Shown: positions 54,243 to 62,018, counted from the stretch's first letter. The stretch is 63,059 bases of DNA from Armatimonadota bacterium (GCA_023511915.1 JAIMAN010000007.1:1-63059); one strand, 5' to 3'. The notes: generated by a model from the letters alone, not told the origin. Numbers and translations are program-made.

Positions 54243-54284
54243 GGGGCGATATTCGCGCCGACGGCGACGGTTCCTGCACGGGCG

Positions 54285-54794
54285 CTACGAGTCGCGCTGA
54301 CGCTGCTGGGCGCACGCCTCGTGGATCCAGCCCAAGCCTCGAACCTGCGTGATACGCTCGCCGGGGTGGACGGGCTGCCCGCAGTGTCGGCAGATGCCAG
54401 GATAGCGTGCGACGATGGTGTAGGCGACCGCCGCGCGTTGCTGGCGGTTGCGGCAGTGGGCATGCACATACCGTCCCCACTGCTGGTGGCGCACGATGGG
54501 GTCGCCGACTCGGATTGGCTCGCCGCAGCCGGGGCACTGGCTCTCGAACCGCGCGTAGAGAACAGGGTCTGCCTCGCGCGGCGGCTCTTGGAGGTACGCC
54601 CGCACAAGCGCCATAGGATCGAACGCCTCGTCGTCGGGTTCGAGGACATTCAGCGCGGCGCAAATGATCGCCTGCAGTTGCTGCGCCTGCTCTCGGACGA
54701 CGGGCGTTGCTGCGGCAGTGGGGTCAGCCGCCGCCTCTGCGCGCGCCTGCTGATTCTGCAGCCATCGCCGATTGAACGGAATCGGTTTCGCCAT
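54285..54794 (-). CDS. Double treble-clef zinc-binding protein (E3-like candidate)
   Basis: 169 residues, not assigned to a named family. After a helical N-terminal half come two similar modules: C87-x2-C90-x20-H111-x2-C114 (CPGCGEPIRVGDPI) and C135-x2-C138-x19-H158-x2-C161 (CRHCGQPVHPGERI). Each should bind one zinc, resembling PARP/LIM/RING-type treble clefs. It starts 3 nt after the JAB-E1 gene and is cotranscribed with E1 and E2, so an adaptor or E3-like role is plausible. DNA binding is the main alternative. Confidence 0.7.
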   Translation of the reverse strand: MAKPIPFNRRWLQNQQARAEAAADPTAAATPVVREQAQQLQAIICAALNVLEPDDEAFDPMALVRAYLQEPPREADPVLYARFESQCPGCGEPIRVGDPIVRHQQWGRYVHAHCRNRQQRAAVAYTIVARYPGICRHCGQPVHPGERITQVRGLGWIHEACAQQRQRDS

Positions 54795-54797
54795 CGG

Positions 54798-56291
54798 TTA
54801 TCCCCCTCGCGGCGTCGGGATCGGTTTGCTTTTCGGGGCGCGTCGAGGCGCAAGGTAGCCCATCAGCCCGTACAGCCCCTGCCCCAGCAGGCTGTCGGGG
54901 TGCGATGCGCACAGCAGGCAGTTTGGGTTGCGCTCGGCGCGCGCGGGAAACACATGCTGCCCCAGCAGGTCGTAGTAGATGTACGGCTGGACAGGCGCGC
55001 AGTGCGTGGCTAATTTTACCAGCTCCCACACCAGCAGGTTCCCGACGACGCCGTTGAGGAACACCACCTGCGGGTTAGGTATCGCTTCGCCCTGAATGTA
55101 GCCCCCGCGGATGGAGAGTTCGCGCTGGTGGGGCGTGAGTTGCTCCTCGACGCTTTGGCGGATGCCGCGCTCGGTGCAGGCGAGGCACGCGGTCGCGCCA
55201 GGGATGACCACCTGCACCTGTCCGCCGCCTTGCGCGAGGCGTCCGTTCTCGCTGCGGACGCCGACGCCCGCATCGAGGTAGGGGATCAGCGCGCACATCG
55301 CGACGGTGTTCAGGTACTGGCGTGCGACTGCGCTGTCCACTGCGCCGACGATGAGGTCGCAGCTGAGCAGGTGCGCCAGCGCCTCGCGTGTGCGCACATC
55401 CAGCGGCAGTGGGGCAACGGTGCGACGCTCAGGCGGGCGCGCACGGTTGAGCCGCTGCGCCAACGCGCGCACTTTGCGCCAGCCGCGCACCGCTTGCGCA
55501 TAACTCGCGCCCACCACACGGTTCAGGTTGCTCAGCTCCAGTCGGTCGGGGTCAATCAGCAGCAGGTGTCCGACGCCCAGCAGCGCGAGCGCGTTAGCGA
55601 TTTGCGAGCCGAGCCCGCCCGCGCCGACCACCGCCACGCGCAGATGGCTGAGCATCGCCTGCCCTTCCAGCCCGAACGCGCGCACCTGACGGTCGTACAC
55701 CGCCAGCGCCGTGCGCGCCCAGTCGGGGGGCTGGCAGTCGGCGCCGTACAGCGTGCGCGGGGGTACCTCCAGCACTTGCAGGCGCGTGATGGTCGCCATC
55801 GCCTCGCGCGTGTAGTCCCAGAAGCGACCCTCGAAGCTCATGTCGCAGCCGAACACGAGGCTGCCGTGCCGAAACGGGGGCGACATCGGCTGCGTGGTTT
55901 GGAACTTCTGCAGGTCGCTGCGGTCGTCGACGCCCGAAAAGCGCGGCAGCGTCGTCCACGGGTGCGTGTGCGCCTCCAGCAGTGCGTAGCCCTCGCGGGC
56001 GCAGCGCACCAGCAGCGCGTGGACGAACTCGGGGCGCGTCTCCACAAGGCTTGCCGAACGCTGCGCGTATGCCTCGTCGGGCACGGGCACGACCTCCCGC
56101 GCCAGAAACACCACGCGCCCGCTGCTCTCCAGCGTGCGGCACAGCACGAAGCATTTCGTCTCGCGGCTGAGGTCGGCAAGCAGCGTCGCCCGCAGCTGCT
56201 CCCAGACCGCCTGTGGGAAGCGCACCTCGCCCGTCATCGGCGAGTATTCCAGCGTCACGGTCGCTGGCGCATGGTTCGGATTCACTTCCAC
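54798..56291 (-). CDS. JAB deubiquitinase-E1 (ThiF) fusion protein
   Basis: 497 residues. N-terminal JAB/JAMM metalloprotease domain with HTHP (H108, H110) and S119-x2-D122, the zinc-protease motif. C-terminal E1 adenylation domain with nucleotide motif VVGAGGLGSQ (223-229), LLIDPDRLELSNLNR, and zinc-binding CxxC pairs C369/C372 and C458/C461. Expected: activation of a ubiquitin-like protein and its processing or removal in one polypeptide. The GTG start at 56291 is 10 nt after AGGAGG and overlaps the E2 stop by 10 nt. The protein ends PTPRGG. Confidence 0.88.
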   Translation of the reverse strand: MEVNPNHAPATVTLEYSPMTGEVRFPQAVWEQLRATLLADLSRETKCFVLCRTLESSGRVVFLAREVVPVPDEAYAQRSASLVETRPEFVHALLVRCAREGYALLEAHTHPWTTLPRFSGVDDRSDLQKFQTTQPMSPPFRHGSLVFGCDMSFEGRFWDYTREAMATITRLQVLEVPPRTLYGADCQPPDWARTALAVYDRQVRAFGLEGQAMLSHLRVAVVGAGGLGSQIANALALLGVGHLLLIDPDRLELSNLNRVVGASYAQAVRGWRKVRALAQRLNRARPPERRTVAPLPLDVRTREALAHLLSCDLIVGAVDSAVARQYLNTVAMCALIPYLDAGVGVRSENGRLAQGGGQVQVVIPGATACLACTERGIRQSVEEQLTPHQRELSIRGGYIQGEAIPNPQVVFLNGVVGNLLVWELVKLATHCAPVQPYIYYDLLGQHVFPARAERNPNCLLCASHPDSLLGQGLYGLMGYLAPRRAPKSKPIPTPRGG

Positions 56292-56725
56292 CGCTCGAAT
56301 GCCTCCTTGATAAGTTCGCACACACTTAGCAGCGAGTGCCCCTGCAGCGGGTCGGCGGCGGGCTGCCAGTCGTAGATGTGCAGGCAGCAGCCTGTCCAGC
56401 CGCGCATCTGCGGCGGGGCGTCCTCGAACCACTCCTCGTTCGGGTCGAAGCTGAGGTCATCGTAGAACACATGGTCAGGCTCGTCGCCGTTTTCGAGCAA
56501 CAGCTCCGCGTCCACATAGAACCAGTCGGGCGGCGTCTGCGGGTAGTTTCTGGGCAGCAGGATTAGCACATCGGTATGCGTGTAGTTGTATCCCGCTGGC
56601 AGTGGGAAATCCTTGATGATGACCCAGCTCCCCGCCTCGTCGTCGTAGTGTGCGCTATGCGTTGCCGAATAGCGGACGGCAGCCAGCGCGACTTCCGTCA
56701 TGATGCGCTGTAGCCGTGAGTTCAT
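56282..56725 (-). CDS. Prokaryotic E2-like conjugating protein (family E type)
   Basis: 147 residues. Strands with VLILLPRNYPQTPPDWFYVD match the E2/UBC core (the YPxxPP motif), and GWTGCCLHIYDWQPAADPL carries candidate catalytic Cys113/Cys114 with His116 downstream, the Cys-then-His pattern of prokaryotic E2 family E. It sits directly before the JAB-E1 fusion (10-nt overlap) and 3 nt after the small 63-residue gene. It should take the thioester from E1 and pass it to a target. Confidence 0.85.
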   Translation of the reverse strand: MNSRLQRIMTEVALAAVRYSATHSAHYDDEAGSWVIIKDFPLPAGYNYTHTDVLILLPRNYPQTPPDWFYVDAELLLENGDEPDHVFYDDLSFDPNEEWFEDAPPQMRGWTGCCLHIYDWQPAADPLQGHSLLSVCELIKEAFERWK

Positions 56726-56728
56726 CGG

Positions 56729-56920
56729 TTAGCGTGCGCCGTCTTCCCAGCGCGGCAGCCGCTCGATGGAGGGCACGCGCTCCAGCACCTCGTCGGGCGT
56801 CGGCAACGGCTGATCGAGAACCATCGGGTCGTTCTCCGTCTGCGGCAGAACGGGCTTGAGGGTAATCTCGAACTCCGTGTCGTTCACCCGAACTTTTTCC
56901 TTGACAGCAGTATTGGTCAT
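56729..56920 (-). CDS. 63-residue first gene of the conjugation operon
   Basis: Short protein starting MTNTAVKEKVRVNDTEFEIT. The segment KVRVNDTEFEITLKP predicts a beta hairpin, as at the start of a ubiquitin fold, but the protein is shorter than ubiquitin and ends EDGAR rather than GG. It could be a minimal or processed ubiquitin-like modifier (JAB cleavage after DG would remove AR), or simply a small accessory protein. GGGGG lies 6 nt before the ATG and a TATAAT box lies further upstream. Confidence 0.65.
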   Translation of the reverse strand: MTNTAVKEKVRVNDTEFEITLKPVLPQTENDPMVLDQPLPTPDEVLERVPSIERLPRWEDGAR

Positions 56921-56948
56921 ACTATACCCCCTAAGCGTGTGATAGCCA

Positions 56949-56954
56949 ATTATA
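56949..56954 (-). promoter_or_regulatory. -10 box (TATAAT) of the conjugation operon
   Basis: Minus-strand GAGTATAATTGG about 30 nt upstream of the first gene; weak -35. This would transcribe the 63-residue protein, E2, JAB-E1, zinc-finger and probably sialidase and AraC genes. Confidence 0.55.
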
Positions 56955-57024
56955 CTCCATGCGCCCTGCAAAAGTTTCAAGGGTTTGGGCGCAGAATCGG
57001 CGATTCGGGTGGGAATTTGGCGGC

Positions 57025-57366
57025 TTATCTTGCGAGGCGGATGGCTTCCAGTGCGCCGTTTCGGTAGACGACGATGAGTGTCGGCTGCCCGTTGCGCTGC
57101 GCGGGAAACGCCGCCACAATCGGCTCGCCCGTCAGCAGCGGCGTGTACCGCCACTGCCCGTCGCGGAACTGCGCGACGCCTCCGCCCGCAGTGTGGCTGA
57201 GCACATACTCCTCGTTGCCGTCCGAGTCGTAGTCGCCGAACCAGACGACGCGCCCCTCGAGGTCAAACACCGCCCACTGCGCGGGGTCAGCCGCCGCGTC
57301 GCCGTCGGGAACGCCCGCCAGCACCGTTGCCGCTTGCAGCACTGGGGGTGCATCGTCGAAAAGCAT
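57025..57366 (-). CDS. Small VCBS/FG-GAP-like protein
   Basis: 113 residues with one repeat DYDSDGNEEYVLSHTAGG and flanking beta strands (AVFDLEGRVVWFG). It starts 3 nt after the stop of the larger repeat protein, lacks a signal peptide, and reads like a further blade of the same propeller. It may be a split C-terminus of the upstream gene or a separate cytoplasmic partner. Confidence 0.6.
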   Translation of the reverse strand: MLFDDAPPVLQAATVLAGVPDGDAAADPAQWAVFDLEGRVVWFGDYDSDGNEEYVLSHTAGGGVAQFRDGQWRYTPLLTGEPIVAAFPAQRNGQPTLIVVYRNGALEAIRLAR

Positions 57367-57369
57367 CGC

Positions 57370-58650
57370 TCACGTCTCCGAACTGGGCGGATTGAATTGA
57401 AAGCCACGCAACTGTGTGTGCGTCGTGTTTGCTGCAAGAGTGCGCTTGCCCCGCATCAGCCATTCGGCGTCCTTGAGTCTACTCAGCCGCGTGCGATGCT
57501 CGCCCGATTGCTCCACCAGCGCGCCGTTGGCGTAGCGCCAGACTGTCCAGCGCGCACGGTTGCCCGACTCGACAGTGTTCGTGATGAGTTCGTCGCGCCC
57601 GTCGCCGTCCACATCCATCGCCTCCAGCGCAAGGTAGTATTCCTTCGGAAGGCTATGCGTGAGGATTGTATGGAGTTTCCCGTCTTTGAGGTGGTACGCC
57701 GTAATCTCGAACAGGGTGTTCGCGGGGGTTCCGCTCTGTCGGGCGTAGATGATTTCCTGCGGGACGGCGCCGTCCAGCTCGGCGACAAGCCACTGCTCGC
57801 CCGCTGTGAACGGATGCGGGAACGGTATCTGCTTGCCGCGGGAGAGGCGTATTGTGCGCTGCAGCACATCGAGCTGTTCGGGTTTACCGTCCCCGTCGCT
57901 GTCGGGCAACGACACCGTAGGGCGCGGAGGTTGGTACATAAAAGGCGCAGGGATGGAGTGGGCAACCTGCCCAGAGGGCAGCACGCGCTTGGTGGTAACC
58001 TGCTGAAGCAACTGTTCTTCCACGCGGCTTGGGTCGGGCACAGGCTCCGCCAGCGGTTGCCAGCGACCTTCTGCGGTTAGGCGGAACGCCGTCGAGTGGG
58101 GGGCAAGGTGTACCAGCAGGGTTTCAGGCACGCTGTCGCCGTCGGCGTCGAAGAGCGTTGCGTAAGGCAACCGCTCGGAACGCGCCTCGCCGATTGCTGT
58201 CAAGGCGAAGTCGCCTCCGTCGCGGCGCAGGCGCGTCAGGCGTTGCGTGGTCGCGTCCCAACCGAGCAGCTCGCGCTGCAGGATCGGTTGCTTCGGGCGT
58301 TTGCTTTCGTAGGGTGGGAAGGGCGTGTAGGTAGGCTCGTAAAACACGGCAATCGGCAGCGTCTCGAACTTGCCGTTCAAGTCGCTCCAGAGGGCGGCGT
58401 CGCCCTGCCGTGCGCTGAACCGTTGGCGCACAGCGACCACCTCGTGGTTGCCGTCGTCGTCCAAGTCCACAGGGAATGCTGCGATGACCTCGCGTGCGCC
58501 TGTCGGTGTGGGGAACTGCCCCAGCGACTCGCGCACGAGGTTCGGCACAGGCGGCGGCTCCCGACGCGCCGCGCGGGTCATCACCAACACCAGCGCAACC
58601 CCCAACGCAATCAGCCCCACCAAAGCCCAAATCACTTTTTGGTAGCGCAT
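57370..58650 (-). CDS. Signal-anchored VCBS/FG-GAP repeat protein
   Basis: 426 residues. N-terminal TM anchor (VIWALVGLIALGVALVLVM), then four or more calcium-loop repeats: DLDDDGNHEVV, DADGDSVPETL, DSDGDGKPEQL, DVDGDGRDELI. This is an integrin-like beta-propeller fold, extracytoplasmic. Function unknown; such proteins often bind partners or matrix. ATG 58650 opens the anchor. Same-strand neighbours: Csx2-like upstream, small repeat protein downstream. Confidence 0.75.
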   Translation of the reverse strand: MRYQKVIWALVGLIALGVALVLVMTRAARREPPPVPNLVRESLGQFPTPTGAREVIAAFPVDLDDDGNHEVVAVRQRFSARQGDAALWSDLNGKFETLPIAVFYEPTYTPFPPYESKRPKQPILQRELLGWDATTQRLTRLRRDGGDFALTAIGEARSERLPYATLFDADGDSVPETLLVHLAPHSTAFRLTAEGRWQPLAEPVPDPSRVEEQLLQQVTTKRVLPSGQVAHSIPAPFMYQPPRPTVSLPDSDGDGKPEQLDVLQRTIRLSRGKQIPFPHPFTAGEQWLVAELDGAVPQEIIYARQSGTPANTLFEITAYHLKDGKLHTILTHSLPKEYYLALEAMDVDGDGRDELITNTVESGNRARWTVWRYANGALVEQSGEHRTRLSRLKDAEWLMRGKRTLAANTTHTQLRGFQFNPPSSET

Positions 58651-58728
58651 ACAACTCACCCGCCTATAGGTTCGCGCGCGTGGGGTGAGGTTCCTGCAAG
58701 TTGGGACGCTGAATTTGCAGTATGAACG

Positions 58729-60006
58729 CTATGACTCGCTCTGACTGCTCATGAAGTTCTTCACTGTCTGGCTCGCTTCCTTGTAGAACGCTTGAAGCTC
58801 CTCATCCGACTCTAACGCCTTTTGTGTTGCCCCGTCAGGCGGCTGGCTTGCGTGGACAATCGTGTTGCGCACATTACGAAGAGTCTTGAGAACGCCCGTC
58901 GTATCACGATGGCATAGTTCACTGAAGGCATGCGAGCGACACTGGTGGTCAAGCATCGCCTCCTGCGGATTGGGGTACTTCTGGTAAACTGCAAACGCCA
59001 CTATCGTCTCAAAGAGTAGTGTGTAGGCGACTACATAGTCCCTGTGTTCGGCAGCCTCGTCGGCGCGCGCGAGTAGACGCTCCAAGTGGGATGGCTGCAG
59101 GTGTTTTTGCATCTGCGTTCGCATGTGATCTAAGAGATCGCTTTTCAAAGGGTGTTCGGCGGGGAGCGTTCGCTGCGCCTGTGCGAGGAACTTATGTACG
59201 CGGTTGGGGTTTATGGGGCGGTTGGTGCGCTCCATAAACGCAATCTGCGCGAGTTGGTCATGGAGGCTCTCCTCAATCAACGCCTTGCCCAACGGCTCGT
59301 AGTCGCCGCTGGTTTGCAGCACGCTCACATGTTGGATGTATTCCAGCAGTTCGGGGAACAAGTCCAGCTTCAACACGCGGTTACTCATCTCCAACGCGCC
59401 GTAGTAGAGTTCGACGCCTGAGAGGTTTTTCAGCATGCCCAGCAGCACCACCATCGGCGCAAGCAACATCGGCTGGTGGCGGAAGCCGTGCGTAATGTCC
59501 AGTACCAGTTCACTGCCTTCGGGAACCTCTTGGCTTAGCACGCGCCACATCTGCAGTTGCGAGGTCGGCGCTTCGCACCAGCCCACCAGCTGGCACTTGA
59601 CCACCATCGGCTGCAGCCGCTCCGAGAGCGCGTCGCTCCACTCATCCAGCAGCCGCTGGGTCAGTTGCCCGATTCCCGTGGCGCTGGACGATTGTTCCTC
59701 CGCTTTCACAGCGTCGCGAATTTTTCCGTAAACCCGATTCAGGGCGCTACCCTGTTGGTCTTCGGGAACTCCCTCCAGCAGCGCGTCCCAGTTCGACTGC
59801 GGGCTGCCCAGCACCAGCCATCGGTCAATCGGCTGGCGCAGGTGCTGTTCGTAGTAGGTCAGCAGCGCAAGCCCAAAGACCGAGATTGGCGGGCTTTGCC
59901 ACCCGTCGGGGAAGCTGTACTGCGTTGTCTGATAGCCACTGGACGCGCCGTCTCGTTTCCCCTTCCCAATAAAGCTAACCAGCACTCGCGGCTTCGGTGG
60001 GTTCAT
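58729..60006 (-). CDS. CRISPR-associated CARF-HEPN protein (Csx1/Csx2-like, DxTHG)
   Basis: 425 residues. N-terminal CARF-type domain starting PRVLVSFIGKGKRD, with the signature LDITHGFRHQPM (D170-x-T172-H173-G174). C-terminal helical HEPN domain with R380-x4-H385 (RNTIVH), the RNase motif. In type III CRISPR systems such proteins are activated by cyclic oligoadenylate and degrade RNA. No array, cas10 or other cas gene is in the window. GGAGG lies 9 nt before the ATG, and TATACT within the upstream gene gives it its own promoter. Overlaps DUF1385 by 32 nt. Confidence 0.85.
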   Translation of the reverse strand: MNPPKPRVLVSFIGKGKRDGASSGYQTTQYSFPDGWQSPPISVFGLALLTYYEQHLRQPIDRWLVLGSPQSNWDALLEGVPEDQQGSALNRVYGKIRDAVKAEEQSSSATGIGQLTQRLLDEWSDALSERLQPMVVKCQLVGWCEAPTSQLQMWRVLSQEVPEGSELVLDITHGFRHQPMLLAPMVVLLGMLKNLSGVELYYGALEMSNRVLKLDLFPELLEYIQHVSVLQTSGDYEPLGKALIEESLHDQLAQIAFMERTNRPINPNRVHKFLAQAQRTLPAEHPLKSDLLDHMRTQMQKHLQPSHLERLLARADEAAEHRDYVVAYTLLFETIVAFAVYQKYPNPQEAMLDHQCRSHAFSELCHRDTTGVLKTLRNVRNTIVHASQPPDGATQKALESDEELQAFYKEASQTVKNFMSSQSES

Positions 60007-60934
60007 CGGTAGGTTCCTCCGCTGTGAGTATACCCTCTTCCAGCGCGCGCACTTTCTGCAGGGCGGCGACAGCGACTTCGATCTGGTCGTCGGTCGGCTC
60101 GCGCGTGGTCAAATACTGCGTCCACAGCCCCGGCGCCAGCAGCACCCGCGCCAGAAAGCCGCTTTTAAACATCCCCGCCAGCCGAATAATCTCGTAGGTG
60201 GCGCTGGCAATCACGGGCAGCAGCGCAAGGTGCATCGGAATCCGAATATACGCAGGCGGGCGACCCAGAAACGCGAACACGAAGATGCTCAGAATCAGCA
60301 CTAGCAGCACGAAGCTGGTGCCGCAGCGCGGGTGCAGGCGCGTTTGGCGGCGCGCCGCCTCCACCGACACGACGCCCTCCTCCTCCAGTGCGTTGATGGC
60401 TTTATGCTCCGCACCGTGATACTGGAACACGCGCCGAATGTCGGGCATCAGCCCAATCAGCCCCACATAGAGCAGGAAAATCGCAATCCGCAGCCCGCCG
60501 TCGACCATGTTGCGTGCGATTGCGCCCCAGCCCTCGCGCGCGAGCCAATCGGTCAGCAGCGTCGGCAGCACGAAAAACAGGAACATCCCGATTGCAAACC
60601 CGCCCAGCGCGGACGCGCCAATCGCAATATCTTGCACAGGCTTAGACACGGGCTTGATGTCGGGGTCGTGCTGAATCTGCACCTGACTGGAGAAGTGGAG
60701 CGACTTGATGCCCAGCGCGAGCGAGTCGATGAGCATAAAAATCCCGCGCAGCAGCGGGCGGTTCAGAAACTGCAACTTGCCGAGAATGGTCTTCTCGATG
60801 GGTTCGGCATGCACAATCATCTCGCCGTTGGGCTTGCGGCAGGCGACGGCGAAATGACGGGGGCTGCGCATCATCACGCCTTCGATGACCGCCTGCCCCC
60901 CGTAGCGCCAGTACGCGGGTCGTTGTGCGCCCAT
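59975..60934 (-). CDS. DUF1385 membrane protein
   Basis: 319 residues. N-terminal YGGQAVIEGVMMRSPRHFAVA is the DUF1385 signature, as are FQYHGAEHKAINALE and LHPRCGTSFVLLVL. Four or so TM helices. Function unknown; the gene commonly follows rpmE in other genomes. The ATG overlaps the rpmE stop (TAATG). Confidence 0.92.
   Translation of the reverse strand: MGAQRPAYWRYGGQAVIEGVMMRSPRHFAVACRKPNGEMIVHAEPIEKTILGKLQFLNRPLLRGIFMLIDSLALGIKSLHFSSQVQIQHDPDIKPVSKPVQDIAIGASALGGFAIGMFLFFVLPTLLTDWLAREGWGAIARNMVDGGLRIAIFLLYVGLIGLMPDIRRVFQYHGAEHKAINALEEEGVVSVEAARRQTRLHPRCGTSFVLLVLILSIFVFAFLGRPPAYIRIPMHLALLPVIASATYEIIRLAGMFKSGFLARVLLAPGLWTQYLTTREPTDDQIEVAVAALQKVRALEEGILTAEEPTDEPTEAASAG
60027..60032 (-). promoter_or_regulatory. 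-10 box (TATACT) for the Csx2-like gene
   Basis: Minus-strand GGGTATACTCACAGCGGAGG inside the DUF1385 3' end, 21 nt before the Csx2-like ATG, so the nuclease can be expressed independently. Confidence 0.5.
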
Positions 60935-61149
60935 TAGCGGTTGCCGTAGTTTTGGTACTTGCGCTTGAAGCGCTCCACACGCCCTTCGGTGTCGACCACG
61001 CGGCGGCTGCCCTCGCCCGTGAACACGGGATGGCACGCGGCGCACACCTCGACGCGAATCTCCTCTTTGGTGGAGAGCGTCTCAAAGCTGTTGCCGCACG
61101 CGCAGCGCACCGTCGCGACGATATACTTTGGGTGAATCCCTGTCTTCAT
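60934..61149 (-). CDS. rpmE: 50S ribosomal protein L31
   Basis: 71 residues, [20 protein letters not shown], zinc-containing type: C16/C18 and C36/C39 ([11 protein letters not shown]). Normal length. GGAGG precedes the ATG and a TATAAT box lies upstream. First in rpmE-DUF1385. Confidence 0.96.
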   Translation of the reverse strand: MKTGIHPKYIVATVRCACGNSFETLSTKEEIRVEVCAACHPVFTGEGSRRVVDTEGRVERFKRKYQNYGNR

Positions 61150-61176
61150 CGGTTATCGCCTCCAAAATCGGGGTAA

Positions 61177-61182
61177 ATTATA
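61177..61182 (-). promoter_or_regulatory. -10 box (TATAAT) for rpmE
   Basis: Minus-strand ATGGTATAATTTACC about 28 nt upstream of rpmE. Confidence 0.6.
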
Positions 61183-61214
61183 CCATGCAGGGCGCAAGCC
61201 GATGGGCAGGTTTA

Positions 61215-61306
61215 CCCCCTCCGTTAGGTTCCCCCTGCTTCGCGAGGGGAACCAAGCGGAGCGCAGGTTCGGTTCCCCCTGCACGCTTGGGGAACTGCAG
61301 GAGGGG
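61215..61306. repeat. Family B double-hairpin repeat, copy B2
   Basis: Outer stem CCCCCTCC (61215-61222) with GGAGGGG (61300-61306); inner hairpins GGTTCCCC (61227-61234)/GGGGAACC (61246-61253) and GGTTCCCC (61271-61278)/GGGGAAC (61289-61295). Lies in the rpmE-matrixin divergent gap. Confidence 0.8.
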
Positions 61307-61328
61307 TCATCCTGTTGGGAGAGTAAAT

Positions 61329-62003
61329 ATGAATCGAAGGCTAATGCTTGGGGTGGTCGTTGCGTTGGGCGTGTCGTCGCTTGCAGGGTGCGGGGGCGGC
61401 GGCGCAACTTCGGGCGAGCAGCGCGTCTGCTCGGCGGAGACCTTCGTGCCGAACTATGTGCCGCTGCTGGAGCGACTGCTGTATTGGGAGCAGTTCCCCG
61501 TGACGGTCTACTTCGAGCGCGACGCGAACTACTCGGACTACTACCGCACGCTCGCGCGGCAGGGCTTCGACCAGTGGGTGGAGGCGACGGGCGGTGTGGC
61601 GCGTTATCGCGAGGTCGATTCGCCCGACGGCGCGCAGATACGAGTCGTGTTCAAGCCCGACACGCGCAACGGGCTGACGACCTACACCTACTACCCCAGC
61701 AGTGGGCGGCTGATTAGCGCGACGGTGGAAATCGGCGTGCGGGGCAACAACCCGATTGACATCCGCAGCGTCGCCGCGCACGAGTTTGGGCACGCGATTG
61801 GCATCGGCGGGCACAGCCAGAACCCCGACGACATGATGTATACAAGCTTCGTGACGAATGTGCCGCTGCAAATCACGCCCAACGACCTGAATACGCTGAA
61901 GACCGCCTACTGCAACTACTTCATCGGGCGCACGCGCGTTGCGCCCCCACCAACTGACGAGACGCCCGTGACGGTCACGATTCGCTGCGGGCACGACCAC
62001 TGA
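61329..62003 (+). CDS. Matrixin-family metalloprotease lipoprotein
   Basis: 224 residues. Lipobox LAGC (C21) after a hydrophobic signal. The zinc motif is HEFGHAIGIGGHSQNPDDMM (H151, E152, H155, H162), the HExxHxxGxxGH subfamily of matrixin proteases, with the Met-turn nearby. Expected to be an envelope-anchored protease. The ATG follows GGGAGAG by about 6 nt. Downstream of family B repeat B2. Confidence 0.85.
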   Translation: MNRRLMLGVVVALGVSSLAGCGGGGATSGEQRVCSAETFVPNYVPLLERLLYWEQFPVTVYFERDANYSDYYRTLARQGFDQWVEATGGVARYREVDSPDGAQIRVVFKPDTRNGLTTYTYYPSSGRLISATVEIGVRGNNPIDIRSVAAHEFGHAIGIGGHSQNPDDMMYTSFVTNVPLQITPNDLNTLKTAYCNYFIGRTRVAPPPTDETPVTVTIRCGHDH

Positions 62004-62006
62004 CGG

Positions 62007-62012
62007 TATACT
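62007..62012 (+). promoter_or_regulatory. -10 box (TATACT), leaderless start
   Basis: CGGTATACTACAGCT precedes the GTG at 62019 by 6 nt. Confidence 0.5.
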
Positions 62013-62018
62013 ACAGCT

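Noticed and set aside
58660-60100. CRISPR array near the CARF-HEPN gene
   Set aside because: No regularly spaced direct repeats of 24-37 nt with unique spacers were seen here or elsewhere in the window; the inverted-repeat families differ in structure and spacing.
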